64,000 nt of DNA from the NCBI GenBank assembly GCA_903904835.1, contig CAIVEI010000022.1, positions 1 through 64,000 of the forward strand, given 5' to 3'. Each line of letters starts with the position of its first letter. Within the stretch, counting starts at the first letter, position 1. Positions 54,201-63,527 of this stretch are shown in pieces. A model generated the notes under the pieces. That model did no database searches, had not been told where the DNA came from, and saw only the letters and a program-made list of their open reading frames with translations. A program made the translations under genes and the position numbers. Source of the DNA: an uncultured Schlesneria sp. GTDB taxonomy: Bacteria > Planctomycetota > Planctomycetia > Planctomycetales > Planctomycetaceae.

Positions 54201-55949
54201 GCAATCATTGAATCAACAATTGCCATGATCGAGTTATTTGAAGATTCACACAAATTTGCACGTCAAACGAGGCTTTTGGCCGAATTGGCCTCGTACGACC
54301 AAGCAGCAGAAGTTGTTTTCGCCGGGCAAAAATGCAATCTGGGTGACTTGGTAAAAACACGACTTCGATTGAACGAATCGAAGTTGAGATCGCAACCGCT
54401 GACGCTGGAACGAACCTGGTCTCTTCCGCTATCTGACGATGCTCAAGTAATTATCCCGAAATACGATCCACCGTCCGCAGACCTCGCATCACTGTTGATT
54501 TGCATGAAATCCGAAAAGTTAACTAACAGATGGTTGTGGCGATGTGTTAATCGGGCGACCGGTGACATCCGGTGGGAAGAGACCGCATCATGTCCGATCC
54601 TGGTCGCCGGTTGGAATGACGTCGATTTGTTGATCGGAACAATGCATGGTTGGGAAGCACTCACTCCAGGCAACGGGCAGCGCGTATGGACCCAAACGGA
54701 CTCTGCAAAGTCGACGCCATTATTTGCAGGTGGTACAGATGACTTTGATGAATCAGTGTTGTGGCCAGCGTCATTTGATTTGGAGCGAGGGGTTCGATTG
54801 TTTGACCCCTATGACGGACAAATCGTCGTCAGTATCAAACCTCCCGGTCACTTGCACGGCGTCGTTGGGTTTGGTCGTGTCCCAAATAGCGGTGATTCGA
54901 AACGTCAATCCTCAGCGAAAGGCGATAACCCAAAGTCGCCGCAAGCGATAACATCAGACATATTGCAGAAGCATTCCTTTGTCGTATTTATGCAAACAAC
55001 AAAGCCGACTCGAACCTGGATGGCGACTGCGTCGACTCCGCGCAACCGATGGTCGATCGATAAAATCGCCGTTGACGGCGAACTCTGGCACGCTGCTCCA
55101 ATTGTCATACAGGATCAAATCATCGTTATTACCAACGACATGCACATGGTCGGTCAGAGATTTGCAAACCAGCCCGTAGACCGGCCAGATCGAGGAAATC
55201 CGGTTTTCACCGGATCGCCACCGTCGAAATCGGGCGGAGCGGAATTCTTGACACATGACGAAGTATTAGAATTTGCATCCCGGCTTGATGACGAGGTCAA
55301 GTCCTACGTCTTGCAGCAGCTCAATCGCTCGTTGGCACAAGGAACAAAAGATGACGTGGCACGGAGAAATAGAAATTTCTGGGAGTATCAGAATTTTCCC
55401 ATCGGCCAAGCCAGTCCCATTGTGTGGAAACAATCTGGAATTCTCGTCGCCGTGGTGGACGGGTCGTTACTAATGTCATTTGACCCTGACAATGGAACTC
55501 GGAGATATTCCTCAGGCTTGTCCGACTTCCCGATGCAGAACCCCAGGAATCAGATCGGTACTCATGACGATCTGGTATTCGCCGCCAGTCAGGGGTTTTT
55601 ACGTGGAATTTCGATTCGCGATGGTAAGCTCCGTTTTGAAAAATATCTCGGTGATACCGCACCACAATGGAAAACGTCAGTCGCCTGGACCGCTCGTCCC
55701 AGACAGGGTTCTACGAATATTTCCGGTGAAGTACGGAGCCATAATTGTCTTCTCGCTGTCTGGGCACTGGGTGTGACTGATCAAAGTGAACACACGGTGC
55801 TGCTTTGCGACGGCGAAACGGGAGAAATTACTCAACGGCTTCGCGCTGAATCCAAACCGCGAGACCTCACCTTGACGGAAGATGGGCAGGGAATACTCTG
55901 GACTGAAAAAAGCCTCATTGGCCTGCAAACATCTGTCGTCAGTCAATAA
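51219..55949 (+). CDS. large secreted PQQ-like beta-propeller protein with internal TPR-like region
   Basis: About 1576 residues from the GTG at 51219 (AAGG upstream); the ATG at 51246 is an alternative. A membrane or signal segment lies about residues 35-60 (CLVSACVFASAMICAITSS). Two propeller regions hold PQQ-type units (SDGRMLWQRPVGG, DGSVVWTTPKN, RATGDIRWEETA, GNGQRVWTQT) around 370-780 and 1080-1570, joined by a ~300-residue helical TPR-like section (EDPESVIARRQLSKLLQDAG). No PQQ-enzyme active site is recognised, so this is probably a binding scaffold outside the cytoplasm. Its stop abuts the stop of the convergent gene (55950) with no spacer. Confidence 0.88.
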   Translation: MSNRPSTTQMTSKSNRRINWSEEGGTLLAQAIRDRFCLVSACVFASAMICAITSSSGAPQVATRHPFRENATLPFDRNLLKRFGTVEDLIADQRWVEAMGILQEIVQTENKGLVLVRPGAAGNVATYLNVATRCNVLMSRVSREGRLAYRQKVDPQAKRWFEAWQRTRDDAELLRIVHQAFLSSYGDDALLALGESAWDRGEFSTARSWWEQLVPLPEKANPSNYPNLLRYPDSEFDQPTILARTVMCSILEREPIRAAEEIRQFSERYPTAEGWLAGKQGVLCDRLRQVLDDSKQWARRKTNAEVETFALSPSRFRRIPESIDVGALRWFQPLMTRSLRRPVEPIHVKKELLSFFPVVYDKIVLVNDWDSIQAWNILTGEPAWQSDQRDSAIIYPSNIGDPSNIPEQICVGVPFNTMTIDGSRLYARMGSPVTSSSNRQYRELESDLVCLDLTQEGKLIWKLSSRELFRDDLWRFEGTPIIVNGRAYFAASRRRPQLELMVACLDASDGRMLWQRPVGGFRSSVDDSFNRVSHLLLTAGGGKVFFSTDVGAIVALDDQDGRLEWAVTYESRTDESPAALSNPDQKGLLPPLFHQGLLFVAPNDADFALCLKADSGQIEWKYHYLSNPSDPNSEPFRREQENRQRRENQWHQLLGVADGGAAGRLIVSGTSLSAIDVMDGSVVWTTPKNENSGFGRGLLVGDQILLPGRETIEIYSQQTGQPLKEKLLKTPDSAQQGGNLIFANGMLLVAQPDRLSAYFEYSVLKERIEREVTERSDNNSIQLQLAEIEAAEGLIENAAGRIQQIIERNDQEDPESVIARRQLSKLLQDAGTNAFREKKLISTREYWQRALTFADDSAHRIELIFKLAGVEEALNRPDMALEFLQTILRDERLADSPRVLSSTGRDATDEMSRLIAEHGRTAYLSIEAAAAKELETLRLVPDAEQLRKLIRTYPHASLLTEARQLLSRQYRDAGDISQAYAVLEEIRRSSSDQKAIIESTIAMIELFEDSHKFARQTRLLAELASYDQAAEVVFAGQKCNLGDLVKTRLRLNESKLRSQPLTLERTWSLPLSDDAQVIIPKYDPPSADLASLLICMKSEKLTNRWLWRCVNRATGDIRWEETASCPILVAGWNDVDLLIGTMHGWEALTPGNGQRVWTQTDSAKSTPLFAGGTDDFDESVLWPASFDLERGVRLFDPYDGQIVVSIKPPGHLHGVVGFGRVPNSGDSKRQSSAKGDNPKSPQAITSDILQKHSFVVFMQTTKPTRTWMATASTPRNRWSIDKIAVDGELWHAAPIVIQDQIIVITNDMHMVGQRFANQPVDRPDRGNPVFTGSPPSKSGGAEFLTHDEVLEFASRLDDEVKSYVLQQLNRSLAQGTKDDVARRNRNFWEYQNFPIGQASPIVWKQSGILVAVVDGSLLMSFDPDNGTRRYSSGLSDFPMQNPRNQIGTHDDLVFAASQGFLRGISIRDGKLRFEKYLGDTAPQWKTSVAWTARPRQGSTNISGEVRSHNCLLAVWALGVTDQSEHTVLLCDGETGEITQRLRAESKPRDLTLTEDGQGILWTEKSLIGLQTSVVSQ

Positions 55950-57530
55950 TCAGAATTCAACCTTGATATTTTCACGGCTATACATCGGCAGATGTCTGTA
56001 GTAGACCTCAAGCGTCATGACCGAAAGGCAGGTCATGTACAGTCGCCCCCCTCCGCCGTGTGGATCGGCCAGATCCCAGCTTCCCGCAAGATGCCCATCC
56101 TTGAGCGGGTGCTGAGTCCGGACAAGTTGGTCTCGCATCAATTCGTTCCAGCGAGTCCACTCTTCGCCGCCCCAATGGTGCATGACCTGAGTCGCATAAT
56201 AATTGAAGTACATGTTGTTCGGTTGAGGTTTAATTTTGTCGAGGTATTGAACCCCTTCTGCCAGCTTTTTGTTTTTATGGTCCCATCCCAAATACATCCG
56301 ACACAGCAGTCCGACGGCGGTCATCGTCGGCGTCGGTTGCGCTTTATCAATGGCGGGGTCATAGACATATTGTGCCCCTCCTTCGGCTTGAGCCAGCTTG
56401 AGAAACTTTTCGGCATTCTTGAAAGACGTGGTTGGAAATTTGAGCTTCGCGTTGGTGCCGCTCTTCAGTGCCATCACTTCCCAACCGGTGACGGACATAT
56501 CACCAGGATCGCGTGGATTGTATCGCCATCCCCCGTCCTTGGGATTCTGCGCCTTGACGATAAAGTCGAGAGCTCCCTCTGCTGCCTTCCGAACGCGCGA
56601 GTCTTTGGACATTGCCGCACACTCGCAAAGTGCGATCGTGCAAAGTCCCTGGACGTACATTCCTTCGTTGGCGGTCACTTTGCCCCGGAGATCCAAGCCA
56701 GTTTCAGTCGGCTGTCCGGCCTTAATCAAGAAATCAATTCCTCGCTTAACGTTCTTTTGATAATCCCCCTTCTGATGCGTATGCCCGCCCCCCAGAAATG
56801 CCAGCAAGGCCATACCTGTTGCCCCTGTTGGACAATTGGTAAACGATCCGTCCTGAGAACACTGGCCTTTGCAGTCGGCGTGCTTCGAATGGGCAAAGCT
56901 CCAGCTTCCGTCCGGCAATTGATGGTTTGTCAGCCATTTCATTCCCGATGCCACAGACGCTTCGCTGGCAGAATTACCTCCAAATTTGGTTACCATCGTC
57001 TTCTTCGCTTGCGCTGACATGCGTCCTGACGTTTCATTGCCAACTTTGATACCTGCCAAGCCAGGCAGCCCGCCGGAATCCGCCTCAAGCTGCGGAATGC
57101 CGTCGCTGACGTTCAAGTCGATTGGCCCTTTGGTTTCAAAGGCAAGGTTTGATGTCGTCTCCTGAGAGACGATCGACTGAGGCGTGGAATCGTTGATGTC
57201 CTCGGGCTGAAGCATCGATTGCTCGACGATCTCTTCAGCGGGTTCCTCTTGATCGGTGACTGTGGTGAAAACCTCTTCAACGATTTGCGGAGTTTTCAGC
57301 ACAACTAAGGCGAGCGCACCAAGAACCATCGCATGCAACGAAAGACTGATCAACGTAACGATCGGTAATCTTAGCCGACTTGCTTCTGACGGCTTCGGGA
57401 CGATTGTTTGATCGATCGGCAAAGCGAGTTTTAACGGTTTGGTTGCCGCCGGCGTCGCTGTCCTGGGAATTACTACCGGGCTGTCTGGAGATGTCGGCAG
57501 GGATGAAGGTTCGAGGCGTTCAGCACTCAT
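55950..57530 (-). CDS. TonB-like anchored squalene-cyclase-like repeat protein
   Basis: 526 residues from the ATG at 57530. Residues 1-55 are cytoplasmic Pro/Ser-rich. The single membrane helix (56-78) has Ser62-x3-His66 (TLISLSLHAMVLGALALVVL), the SxxxH signature of TonB-type helices. A linker (80-180) leads to a ~340-residue alpha-toroid of the prenyltransferase/squalene-oxidase repeat kind (GMKWLTNHQLPDGSWSFA; FIVKAQNPKDGGWRYNPRD), with no DxDD acid motif, so it is not a cyclase. The extracytoplasmic repeat domain may bind a protein or polymer. Last of three minus-strand genes sharing this anchor type. Confidence 0.88.
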   Translation of the reverse strand: MSAERLEPSSLPTSPDSPVVIPRTATPAATKPLKLALPIDQTIVPKPSEASRLRLPIVTLISLSLHAMVLGALALVVLKTPQIVEEVFTTVTDQEEPAEEIVEQSMLQPEDINDSTPQSIVSQETTSNLAFETKGPIDLNVSDGIPQLEADSGGLPGLAGIKVGNETSGRMSAQAKKTMVTKFGGNSASEASVASGMKWLTNHQLPDGSWSFAHSKHADCKGQCSQDGSFTNCPTGATGMALLAFLGGGHTHQKGDYQKNVKRGIDFLIKAGQPTETGLDLRGKVTANEGMYVQGLCTIALCECAAMSKDSRVRKAAEGALDFIVKAQNPKDGGWRYNPRDPGDMSVTGWEVMALKSGTNAKLKFPTTSFKNAEKFLKLAQAEGGAQYVYDPAIDKAQPTPTMTAVGLLCRMYLGWDHKNKKLAEGVQYLDKIKPQPNNMYFNYYATQVMHHWGGEEWTRWNELMRDQLVRTQHPLKDGHLAGSWDLADPHGGGGRLYMTCLSVMTLEVYYRHLPMYSRENIKVEF

Positions 57531-57717
57531 AAGAGACTCGCACATGTTCGACAGAAAGAATGAATCGTCCGAACGGAGTATCCGTTTAGAAAAATGTTGA
57601 AAAACGTGTTATTTAGAAATTATGTCAAACACGACGGCGAACTGCCAACGATACGTCGGAGGAGGAAGCAATCGCGACGTCGTGGGTCACACCGTTGCCG
57701 ACAATTGCGGTCTTGGA

Positions 57718-59643
57718 CTACTGCTTTGGAATTTTAATGTCGTTAATTTTATCGTAGTTTGGATTGCGGTAAACCTCGACGAACTTCATGGCGAATCCGC
57801 TGTCGAGTTCCCATTGAGCTCGACGCGCCCAAGGTGTTTGTGGATGATTTTCGATCACTGCCTGTAACTCCTTTTTCGCGGTCTCATTTTGTTTCTTTAA
57901 TTCGTCAAAGTCGACTTTGGTCTGCCTGATTTGTTCTTTATCTGGTTCCAGAAGTTCTTTCACGCGATGGATGTCCCAGCAATTATTCATCGGATTTTTG
58001 GGGACCGGTCGCTGCTTGCGGTGCTGGTCGAGCGATAGCAGCAATTGAAATAATCGAACTCGGAACGCCAGCAATTGACCGTGCATCAGGTCGTAGTTCG
58101 CTCGCCAGCGTTGCGAGGTTTCTTTGTCTCGCATCCTCTTCACAGAATCGAGAACCCGAGCCTGATCGTTCAGCATGCTCATTGCCCGAAGCGCTCTTTT
58201 GAAGGTTTCTTCACCCTGCCGGTCGAAGGTCGCCGGATCAACGCTGTAGTGATGCTGTTGCATGTTCAGCTTGTCGTCGGTGTGCGGATTGAGTGCTGCG
58301 ACAACTTGCCATTGTGCTTCGCGAAATTTGTGCTCCATTCGATCCTTGATATAGGCCTGTCGCGAGGTAAGGTCAGGCGTGTATTCGCGCATGTCAAGCA
58401 AGTCGAATTTTCGCTTCTCGTTTGTTCCCGCCCCGCTCAGGTTTTCTTCGTTTCCCGGCAGCATGAAAAATATGCCGCCGGTCTGCTTTGCAATCCGCAC
58501 TTGCTCGTACGGTCCGAAGCCGCTGGAAAAGACGTCCCAGCGGTGATGAAGACCATCAAATTGCAGACATTCCGGTTCCGGCGTCTCTGGCCCCCGATTG
58601 ATCCGAATCCAGTGGTGCAGGCCGTATTTCGGGTCGACCCAGTGCACGTGAGCGTACGGGTAACCAAACACGGAATAGTGCCCCAGCACATAAACCGGTG
58701 CCTTCATCCGTTTGCAGACGTCGATCGTCTCTTCGACATTCTTGCCATCATCGCCCGATTCGTCTGTCACGACGATGATGACGAGTTTTCGTCGCTGACT
58801 GCGCGCGGTGTCTCGGTACTTTGTCACGGCGGCCTGGATAGCACTGCAAGTATTCTCGATGCCAGACTCGTCGATCCGAATCTTATCGATGGCCTTCTTG
58901 ATTTCTTCGACGTTTGATGTTGGTTTGGGCGTATGCTCGTTCACTTTCTCGCCAAAACTCAACACCGACGTCAGCAGCATTTCGTCAGAGACCTTCAATC
59001 GGGAATCACTTTTCTGGACAAGGCCCAGTTCTTCATAGACTTTGTAGAATCGCTCGCGGATTTCCTTCTGATCGTCTTTCATGCTCTCAGACTCGTCGAA
59101 CAACCAGACGACAAGCACCTTTTGCTCTCGCATCAGGCGAACCAGTTCCTGTGTCATCTGTCCGAGAGCCGCACCATATCCTTCAACAACGCGCCCGATA
59201 TCACCTGTTACCTGGCTAGCACCAAGATCCTGAGAGATCATATTCAGGCCCGGTAAATTGATATTGCTGATGTTCACTTTGACAGTGGGCACCTGCAGGC
59301 TACCGGCTTCATCGAGCTTGTATTGCGCGATTGCTGGACCGCCCGCTCCACCGCCTGTCGAAATACCGCTCGAGGCGATGTCACCCGCAACGTCGTTGAT
59401 GGTGTCGACAGCGATGGTCGATTGTTCAACCTCGTTATGAAACTCTTCTTGTGCCCGTTCGTCGGTTAGGACGGAATCGACAATCATCTGCAGTTGAGCT
59501 AGCGGCGCTTTAAAGACGATTAGTGACAGTCCCGCCAGCAACAAAGCATGGACCACGAACGAAACGACCAGACCCGATACCATCGAACGGTTCGAAGCTC
59601 GTGTTGGAAAGGGACCAGTAGTTTCGGGAACCAATTCGGTCAT
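57718..59643 (-). CDS. VWA domain protein with TonB-like N-terminal anchor
   Basis: 641 residues. The membrane helix (about 24-44, GLVVSFVVHALLLAGLSLIVF) carries Ser28-x3-His32. A ~125-residue linker with Gly/Asp precedes a VWA domain at about 175-350 with an intact MIDAS: DESES (LFDESESMKD), the Thr of IENTCSA and the Asp of VTDESGDD. The C-terminal ~290 residues are helical (KRMRDKETSQRWRANYDLMH) and end near a WxL-like segment ARRAQWELDSGFAM shared in pattern with the next VWA gene. Expected in the periplasm, anchored in the inner membrane. Partner unknown; motors such as ExbB/ExbD are not in the window. Confidence 0.9.
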   Translation of the reverse strand: MTELVPETTGPFPTRASNRSMVSGLVVSFVVHALLLAGLSLIVFKAPLAQLQMIVDSVLTDERAQEEFHNEVEQSTIAVDTINDVAGDIASSGISTGGGAGGPAIAQYKLDEAGSLQVPTVKVNISNINLPGLNMISQDLGASQVTGDIGRVVEGYGAALGQMTQELVRLMREQKVLVVWLFDESESMKDDQKEIRERFYKVYEELGLVQKSDSRLKVSDEMLLTSVLSFGEKVNEHTPKPTSNVEEIKKAIDKIRIDESGIENTCSAIQAAVTKYRDTARSQRRKLVIIVVTDESGDDGKNVEETIDVCKRMKAPVYVLGHYSVFGYPYAHVHWVDPKYGLHHWIRINRGPETPEPECLQFDGLHHRWDVFSSGFGPYEQVRIAKQTGGIFFMLPGNEENLSGAGTNEKRKFDLLDMREYTPDLTSRQAYIKDRMEHKFREAQWQVVAALNPHTDDKLNMQQHHYSVDPATFDRQGEETFKRALRAMSMLNDQARVLDSVKRMRDKETSQRWRANYDLMHGQLLAFRVRLFQLLLSLDQHRKQRPVPKNPMNNCWDIHRVKELLEPDKEQIRQTKVDFDELKKQNETAKKELQAVIENHPQTPWARRAQWELDSGFAMKFVEVYRNPNYDKINDIKIPKQ

Positions 59644-59788
59644 ATTCCGTCTCGCAATGGTGATTGTGATTCTGCTAAATCTCAGTCACCATAATTCCAA
59701 TCTCGGCGCCGAACCTCACGCTGTTCGTCGAACGAAACGCATGTTGTCAAACGAAAACTCATTGTCGGCAGGAATACTGCAAAACCAA

Positions 59789-61726
59789 CTAGATGTCGCG
59801 ACGCTGAGGTGGGTCAGCATTGACCTGTTTCTTCACTTTTTTCTTCGTCACAGGATCGATTGTTTCGATGATTTTGGGTCCCTGTGCTTTCTGATTTCCA
59901 GCAGCCATAGGTGGATTAGCGTCATAGTGCGACTCTTTCCATTCCCAACCCATCGGCACACCTAATTCTCGTTTCGCCAGCAATTCCCATGGTGTTCTGG
60001 GGTGATCGTCGATCACATGGCTCAGGTACTCTTTGGCCTTGCTCGCCATCTTCTTGGTAGTTGCACCTGACGTGATTTCATTGGCCGGAACGAGTCGCCA
60101 CTGGTTATTGCCCGCAGTTTCAAACTTCTTAGGATTCGCCTTCATTTCCGCGAGCATCGTATTGTAGCCAAAGGCGCGGACGCGAAGTGCGAGTGTTCGC
60201 CCCATGGCAAGGTCATAACTGGCCTTCCAGCGGGCTTCTTTGATTTTCACGCGATCCTTCTCGCCCTGTTCGAGAAGTCTCAGCAGACTATCCAGACTTA
60301 GGTCGAGATCGGCGATTGGTTTTTGAGCCTCCGTCAATTCCTGACGTAAAACAGTGTCGTTGTCCGCTTTGAAATCGAGCCGAGGCATGGCAATGCTGAG
60401 GACCTTGCGACGTTGGGTTTCGCTGACCAAAGCCGCGCAAGCCTGGACGAGTGAGGATTTGGCTTTGTTGTGGCGTAAATCATTCTCCAGCGTCGGAATC
60501 GGACGATAGTCGGGAGAATAATTCCGCATCACGGCAGCGTCGAATTGGTGCTGGCCCCGTCCGTTGTCTGCGATAAAGTAAAGTCCATTTGTTTCTGAAC
60601 AAAGTCGCGTGAGTGCATAGGGACCAAATCCGGAAGACATATCGTCTAGGTCGTAACTGTTCGTCCCCCAGAAACCCAGGCGAACCAGTTCCGGATAGAA
60701 TGACTCAGGCCCCTTTTGCATGACGCCAATCACTGTCTCGCCGTTCTCCATTTCAAACTGAGATTCCACTGTTTCACGTCCGAATGGGGCTGAGTCTCCG
60801 ACACAATAACATCGAATCTGGTATTTCCGGCAGGTCACAATCGCCTGCTCGAGATTCACCGGATCGCTGCCCGCTTCGTCTGTGACAATGATCATCATCA
60901 CGCGATGGTCTCGATCACTTTGAGATTTAAATTTGTTGGCAGCCAGATTGACTGCTGCAAACGTGTTTTCCGTCCCGGACGATTCCGATTTGATCTTGCG
61001 AACCGTCTTCACCAAGTCAGCAGCGTCATCTAATGGCTTGTCGGTCACGACAGTGCATTTTTCGCCGAAGACGGCGACCGCACTTCTTAATGCTTTGTCC
61101 GCACCGACGTTCAGTTGCGTTAACTGGTTGTAAACGTTTTCCACGCGGTCTGCGATTTGAGCTCGACGTCCCGATAACGATGGCGACACATCGAACAGCC
61201 AGACCACCAGGGTTTTCTTTTCCCGCAGCGAATTCGCGATTTCCCACGAGAGACGATCGATCGCCCCGTTGACGCCTCCTGCATGTTCCGTTGTTCCCGA
61301 GGTGGCGACCGACGCGAGCACATCTGTCTTGGACGGCCGCGGTAGTTCATCCGTCGTCGGTGCTGAAACACTCACCACTACACTCGAATTGACACTTTTT
61401 TCAATTTCCGTCTGTGTGTCTTTCGAGAGCGCTGATGAGGCTTCTTGCGATGCGGAAAAGGTTGTGATATCGCCCTCTGTACCAATCTGATCTGACACGG
61501 TCGAGTCGAATCGAGGCTGGAATGAATCATCACCTTCGTGGTCTACGACCGTTGAAACGGACGCCACGGAATTGATGTTCTGAGCAATCTTGATGACGCC
61601 CAGTATGCCCAGACCGAGTATGTGCACGCCAAAACTGACGAGGCATGCAATCAGCAAGGTGCGCGGAACCCGAGCGGTCTCGATCTCCATGTCGAAAACT
61701 TCGGGCTGTGATGCATTTGTACTCAC
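59789..61726 (-). CDS. second VWA domain protein with TonB-like anchor
   Basis: 645 residues from a GTG start with AGAGGAG seven to eight bases upstream; a longer in-frame start at 61810 lacks support. Membrane helix about 24-45 with Ser31-x3-His35 (ACLVSFGVHILGLGILGVI). Long Ser/Thr-rich linker to about 160, then a VWA domain: Asp179-x-Ser-x-Ser183 (WLFDVSPSLSG), the Thr of GTENTFAA and the Asp of IVTDEAGSDP. C-terminal region with the same PRTPWELLAKRELG motif as the paralogue (HPQTPWARRAQWEL). Same gene direction and similar domain plan as the neighbour (57718-59643), so a duplicated pair. Confidence 0.9.
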   Translation of the reverse strand: MSTNASQPEVFDMEIETARVPRTLLIACLVSFGVHILGLGILGVIKIAQNINSVASVSTVVDHEGDDSFQPRFDSTVSDQIGTEGDITTFSASQEASSALSKDTQTEIEKSVNSSVVVSVSAPTTDELPRPSKTDVLASVATSGTTEHAGGVNGAIDRLSWEIANSLREKKTLVVWLFDVSPSLSGRRAQIADRVENVYNQLTQLNVGADKALRSAVAVFGEKCTVVTDKPLDDAADLVKTVRKIKSESSGTENTFAAVNLAANKFKSQSDRDHRVMMIIVTDEAGSDPVNLEQAIVTCRKYQIRCYCVGDSAPFGRETVESQFEMENGETVIGVMQKGPESFYPELVRLGFWGTNSYDLDDMSSGFGPYALTRLCSETNGLYFIADNGRGQHQFDAAVMRNYSPDYRPIPTLENDLRHNKAKSSLVQACAALVSETQRRKVLSIAMPRLDFKADNDTVLRQELTEAQKPIADLDLSLDSLLRLLEQGEKDRVKIKEARWKASYDLAMGRTLALRVRAFGYNTMLAEMKANPKKFETAGNNQWRLVPANEITSGATTKKMASKAKEYLSHVIDDHPRTPWELLAKRELGVPMGWEWKESHYDANPPMAAGNQKAQGPKIIETIDPVTKKKVKKQVNADPPQRRDI

Positions 61727-62147
61727 GAGCGGCTCCTCTGATACCGGTCCCCGCCGGGTCTCACCATGATTTGATAGACAACAATACTCTACCGCTTTGC
61801 CAGACCCCAAGCAATTCTTAACACTTTTACAGCATTCTTGTTGGGTGTGCTGGTATTACCTCCCAATCTCGAAAAACCTTCGTTTTGTGGAGCGGATCGA
61901 GTTAATCGAAGAGGGAGGTTTCATCGTGTCACCTTGGCTCAGAGCGAAGTGGACCCGGTGGTACTACTGAGAAATCTGAGGCGACATCGCTGGTTTGGTG
62001 GAATTGTTGAAATCAACAGGGTCCGCGAGGCCTGTGGAAAAATAGCACAACTCGTTTCATTGCAATGGCTTATGAGGCAAGCCATTCAGCGAAAAGCCGG
62101 AGCGAAAGGGTTTGTCTCGATGAATGAATGCGCTCTTCGTTTCGGGG
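61727..62147. other. intergenic gap between VWA gene and HAAS gene
   Basis: 421 bases with no supported gene. A plus-strand frame (61838-62263) crosses it but is not protein-like. It ought to hold the promoter of the VWA row (minus strand, reading left). Confidence 0.4.
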
Positions 62148-63488
62148 CTAGAAAAACCCACCACCGCCTCCCATGCTGCCGACTCCACCGCCCATACCTC
62201 CGCCGGAAGTTCCGTGCTCGGATACTCCGCGAATTTTTGACTGGTCGCGAATACACATACTGACGTAGTCAGGTAGTTGAATTGTTAATTCATTGAGTTT
62301 TCCGCTTTCTAGGTTGAACATGACGTGATTCTTTCGAAGCCAGACGCTCGTCGACGCTCCGCTCGTTCCATCCAGCCCGTTCCAATACCCGTAATCCACC
62401 GGGTCCGGTTTCAAGTGTGCCAAACCGAATTGTGCTTGATATTCACCTGCGGGAAGCAACCATTCTTCAGACGGAACCCATTTTCCATGCCTGATGACAT
62501 CGTCAATCGGGACGATCCATCGATCATTTACGGAATACATCGAAGAGGAGCTTTCAGGTTCGACTGCAACCGTCAGATTCTTGTCTTTACCAAGCGACAA
62601 AAGCGGCATTGAGACGCCAGGCCAGCGACCTGTAGCTCGCCAGGCTCGGCCAGCAACCGTGCGAGATCCATGGGGGCGTAACCGCATTACCAAACCGAGG
62701 GCGCTGAAATCCAAGTCGGCGGGTAGTTCATCAACGCGGAAGATAACTTTTGTCATCTCGGGCAATTTCCCCGGCACCACAACGTGCTCAATATGATCTT
62801 GTTCGGAAGGAATTGTGAACGATGACGTGGCGACTTCGTTGAATTGCGTTCTGATTGTGACTTCGAAACGCCCCGGTTCCGTCAGTCCACAATCGACCAT
62901 CCCCGATGGATCAAGAGTAAATTGCTGTGCATTGCCCCCATTCGACACTGGCCAGCCAAGTTCAACTTGCTTCGTGACTGTCACAGTACACCCCGTCGCT
63001 GGGGGACCATCTTCGGTATCGACGGTGACTTTCAACCGCAAATGACTCTTTCGCGGTTCACGATCGTTATATGTTTCCGTTTGCTGAGGCGGCTTAATGA
63101 GACCAACAATCCGCTCCATCAATTCCGCATTGGCCTTCTGCTGCTGAGCAGCACTTAACTGTTGCTGGTGCAGCATCCATGCCATCATGCCGACCAGTAC
63201 GGCACAGACCATCATGGAAAACAGTGCACTTCCAACGGCAATTCGTTGTGACATGATTTTACTCCACATGGCTTGAAACCAAAGTTTTCGAGCAATCTCT
63301 CGGGGGTCACCAAAGCGGCTTAACACACGTTCTTTTGCGGACGCCTCATCACCACCCTGAATCAAAAGTTCGCGACGCAGTCCGCACTGCAAGTGGTCTA
63401 GGATTTCGTCGACAATATCCTGACGCAATGATTCCGGCTCATCCTCACGGAAAGGCGGCAGTCGAGTCGTGATTTCACGAGCATCCAT
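62148..63488 (-). CDS. HAAS-domain membrane protein with Gly-rich C-terminus
   Basis: 446 residues. Residues 10-80 are a HAAS/permease-prefix-like domain (REDEPESLRQDIVDEILDHL; ASAKERVLSRFGDPREIARK). One membrane span at about 85-110 (AVGSALFSMMVCAVLVGMMAW), a short coiled coil, then a ~300-residue beta-rich extracytoplasmic region (TVDTEDGPPATGCTVTVTKQ) and a Gly/Met tail (GGMGGGVGSMGGGGG). It lies 113 bases after padR on the same strand; an inverted repeat fills the gap. The pair repeats the arrangement at 11355-12316, but with a much larger effector protein. Confidence 0.85.
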   Translation of the reverse strand: MDAREITTRLPPFREDEPESLRQDIVDEILDHLQCGLRRELLIQGGDEASAKERVLSRFGDPREIARKLWFQAMWSKIMSQRIAVGSALFSMMVCAVLVGMMAWMLHQQQLSAAQQQKANAELMERIVGLIKPPQQTETYNDREPRKSHLRLKVTVDTEDGPPATGCTVTVTKQVELGWPVSNGGNAQQFTLDPSGMVDCGLTEPGRFEVTIRTQFNEVATSSFTIPSEQDHIEHVVVPGKLPEMTKVIFRVDELPADLDFSALGLVMRLRPHGSRTVAGRAWRATGRWPGVSMPLLSLGKDKNLTVAVEPESSSSMYSVNDRWIVPIDDVIRHGKWVPSEEWLLPAGEYQAQFGLAHLKPDPVDYGYWNGLDGTSGASTSVWLRKNHVMFNLESGKLNELTIQLPDYVSMCIRDQSKIRGVSEHGTSGGGMGGGVGSMGGGGGFF

Positions 63489-63527
63489 CGTTTGAACCTG
63501 ATGTTTAGATCGTCGGGACGCTTTCTT

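Noticed and set aside
61838-62263. 141-codon plus-strand frame in the gap before the HAAS gene
   Set aside because: Overlaps the end of the HAAS gene and shows no protein character.
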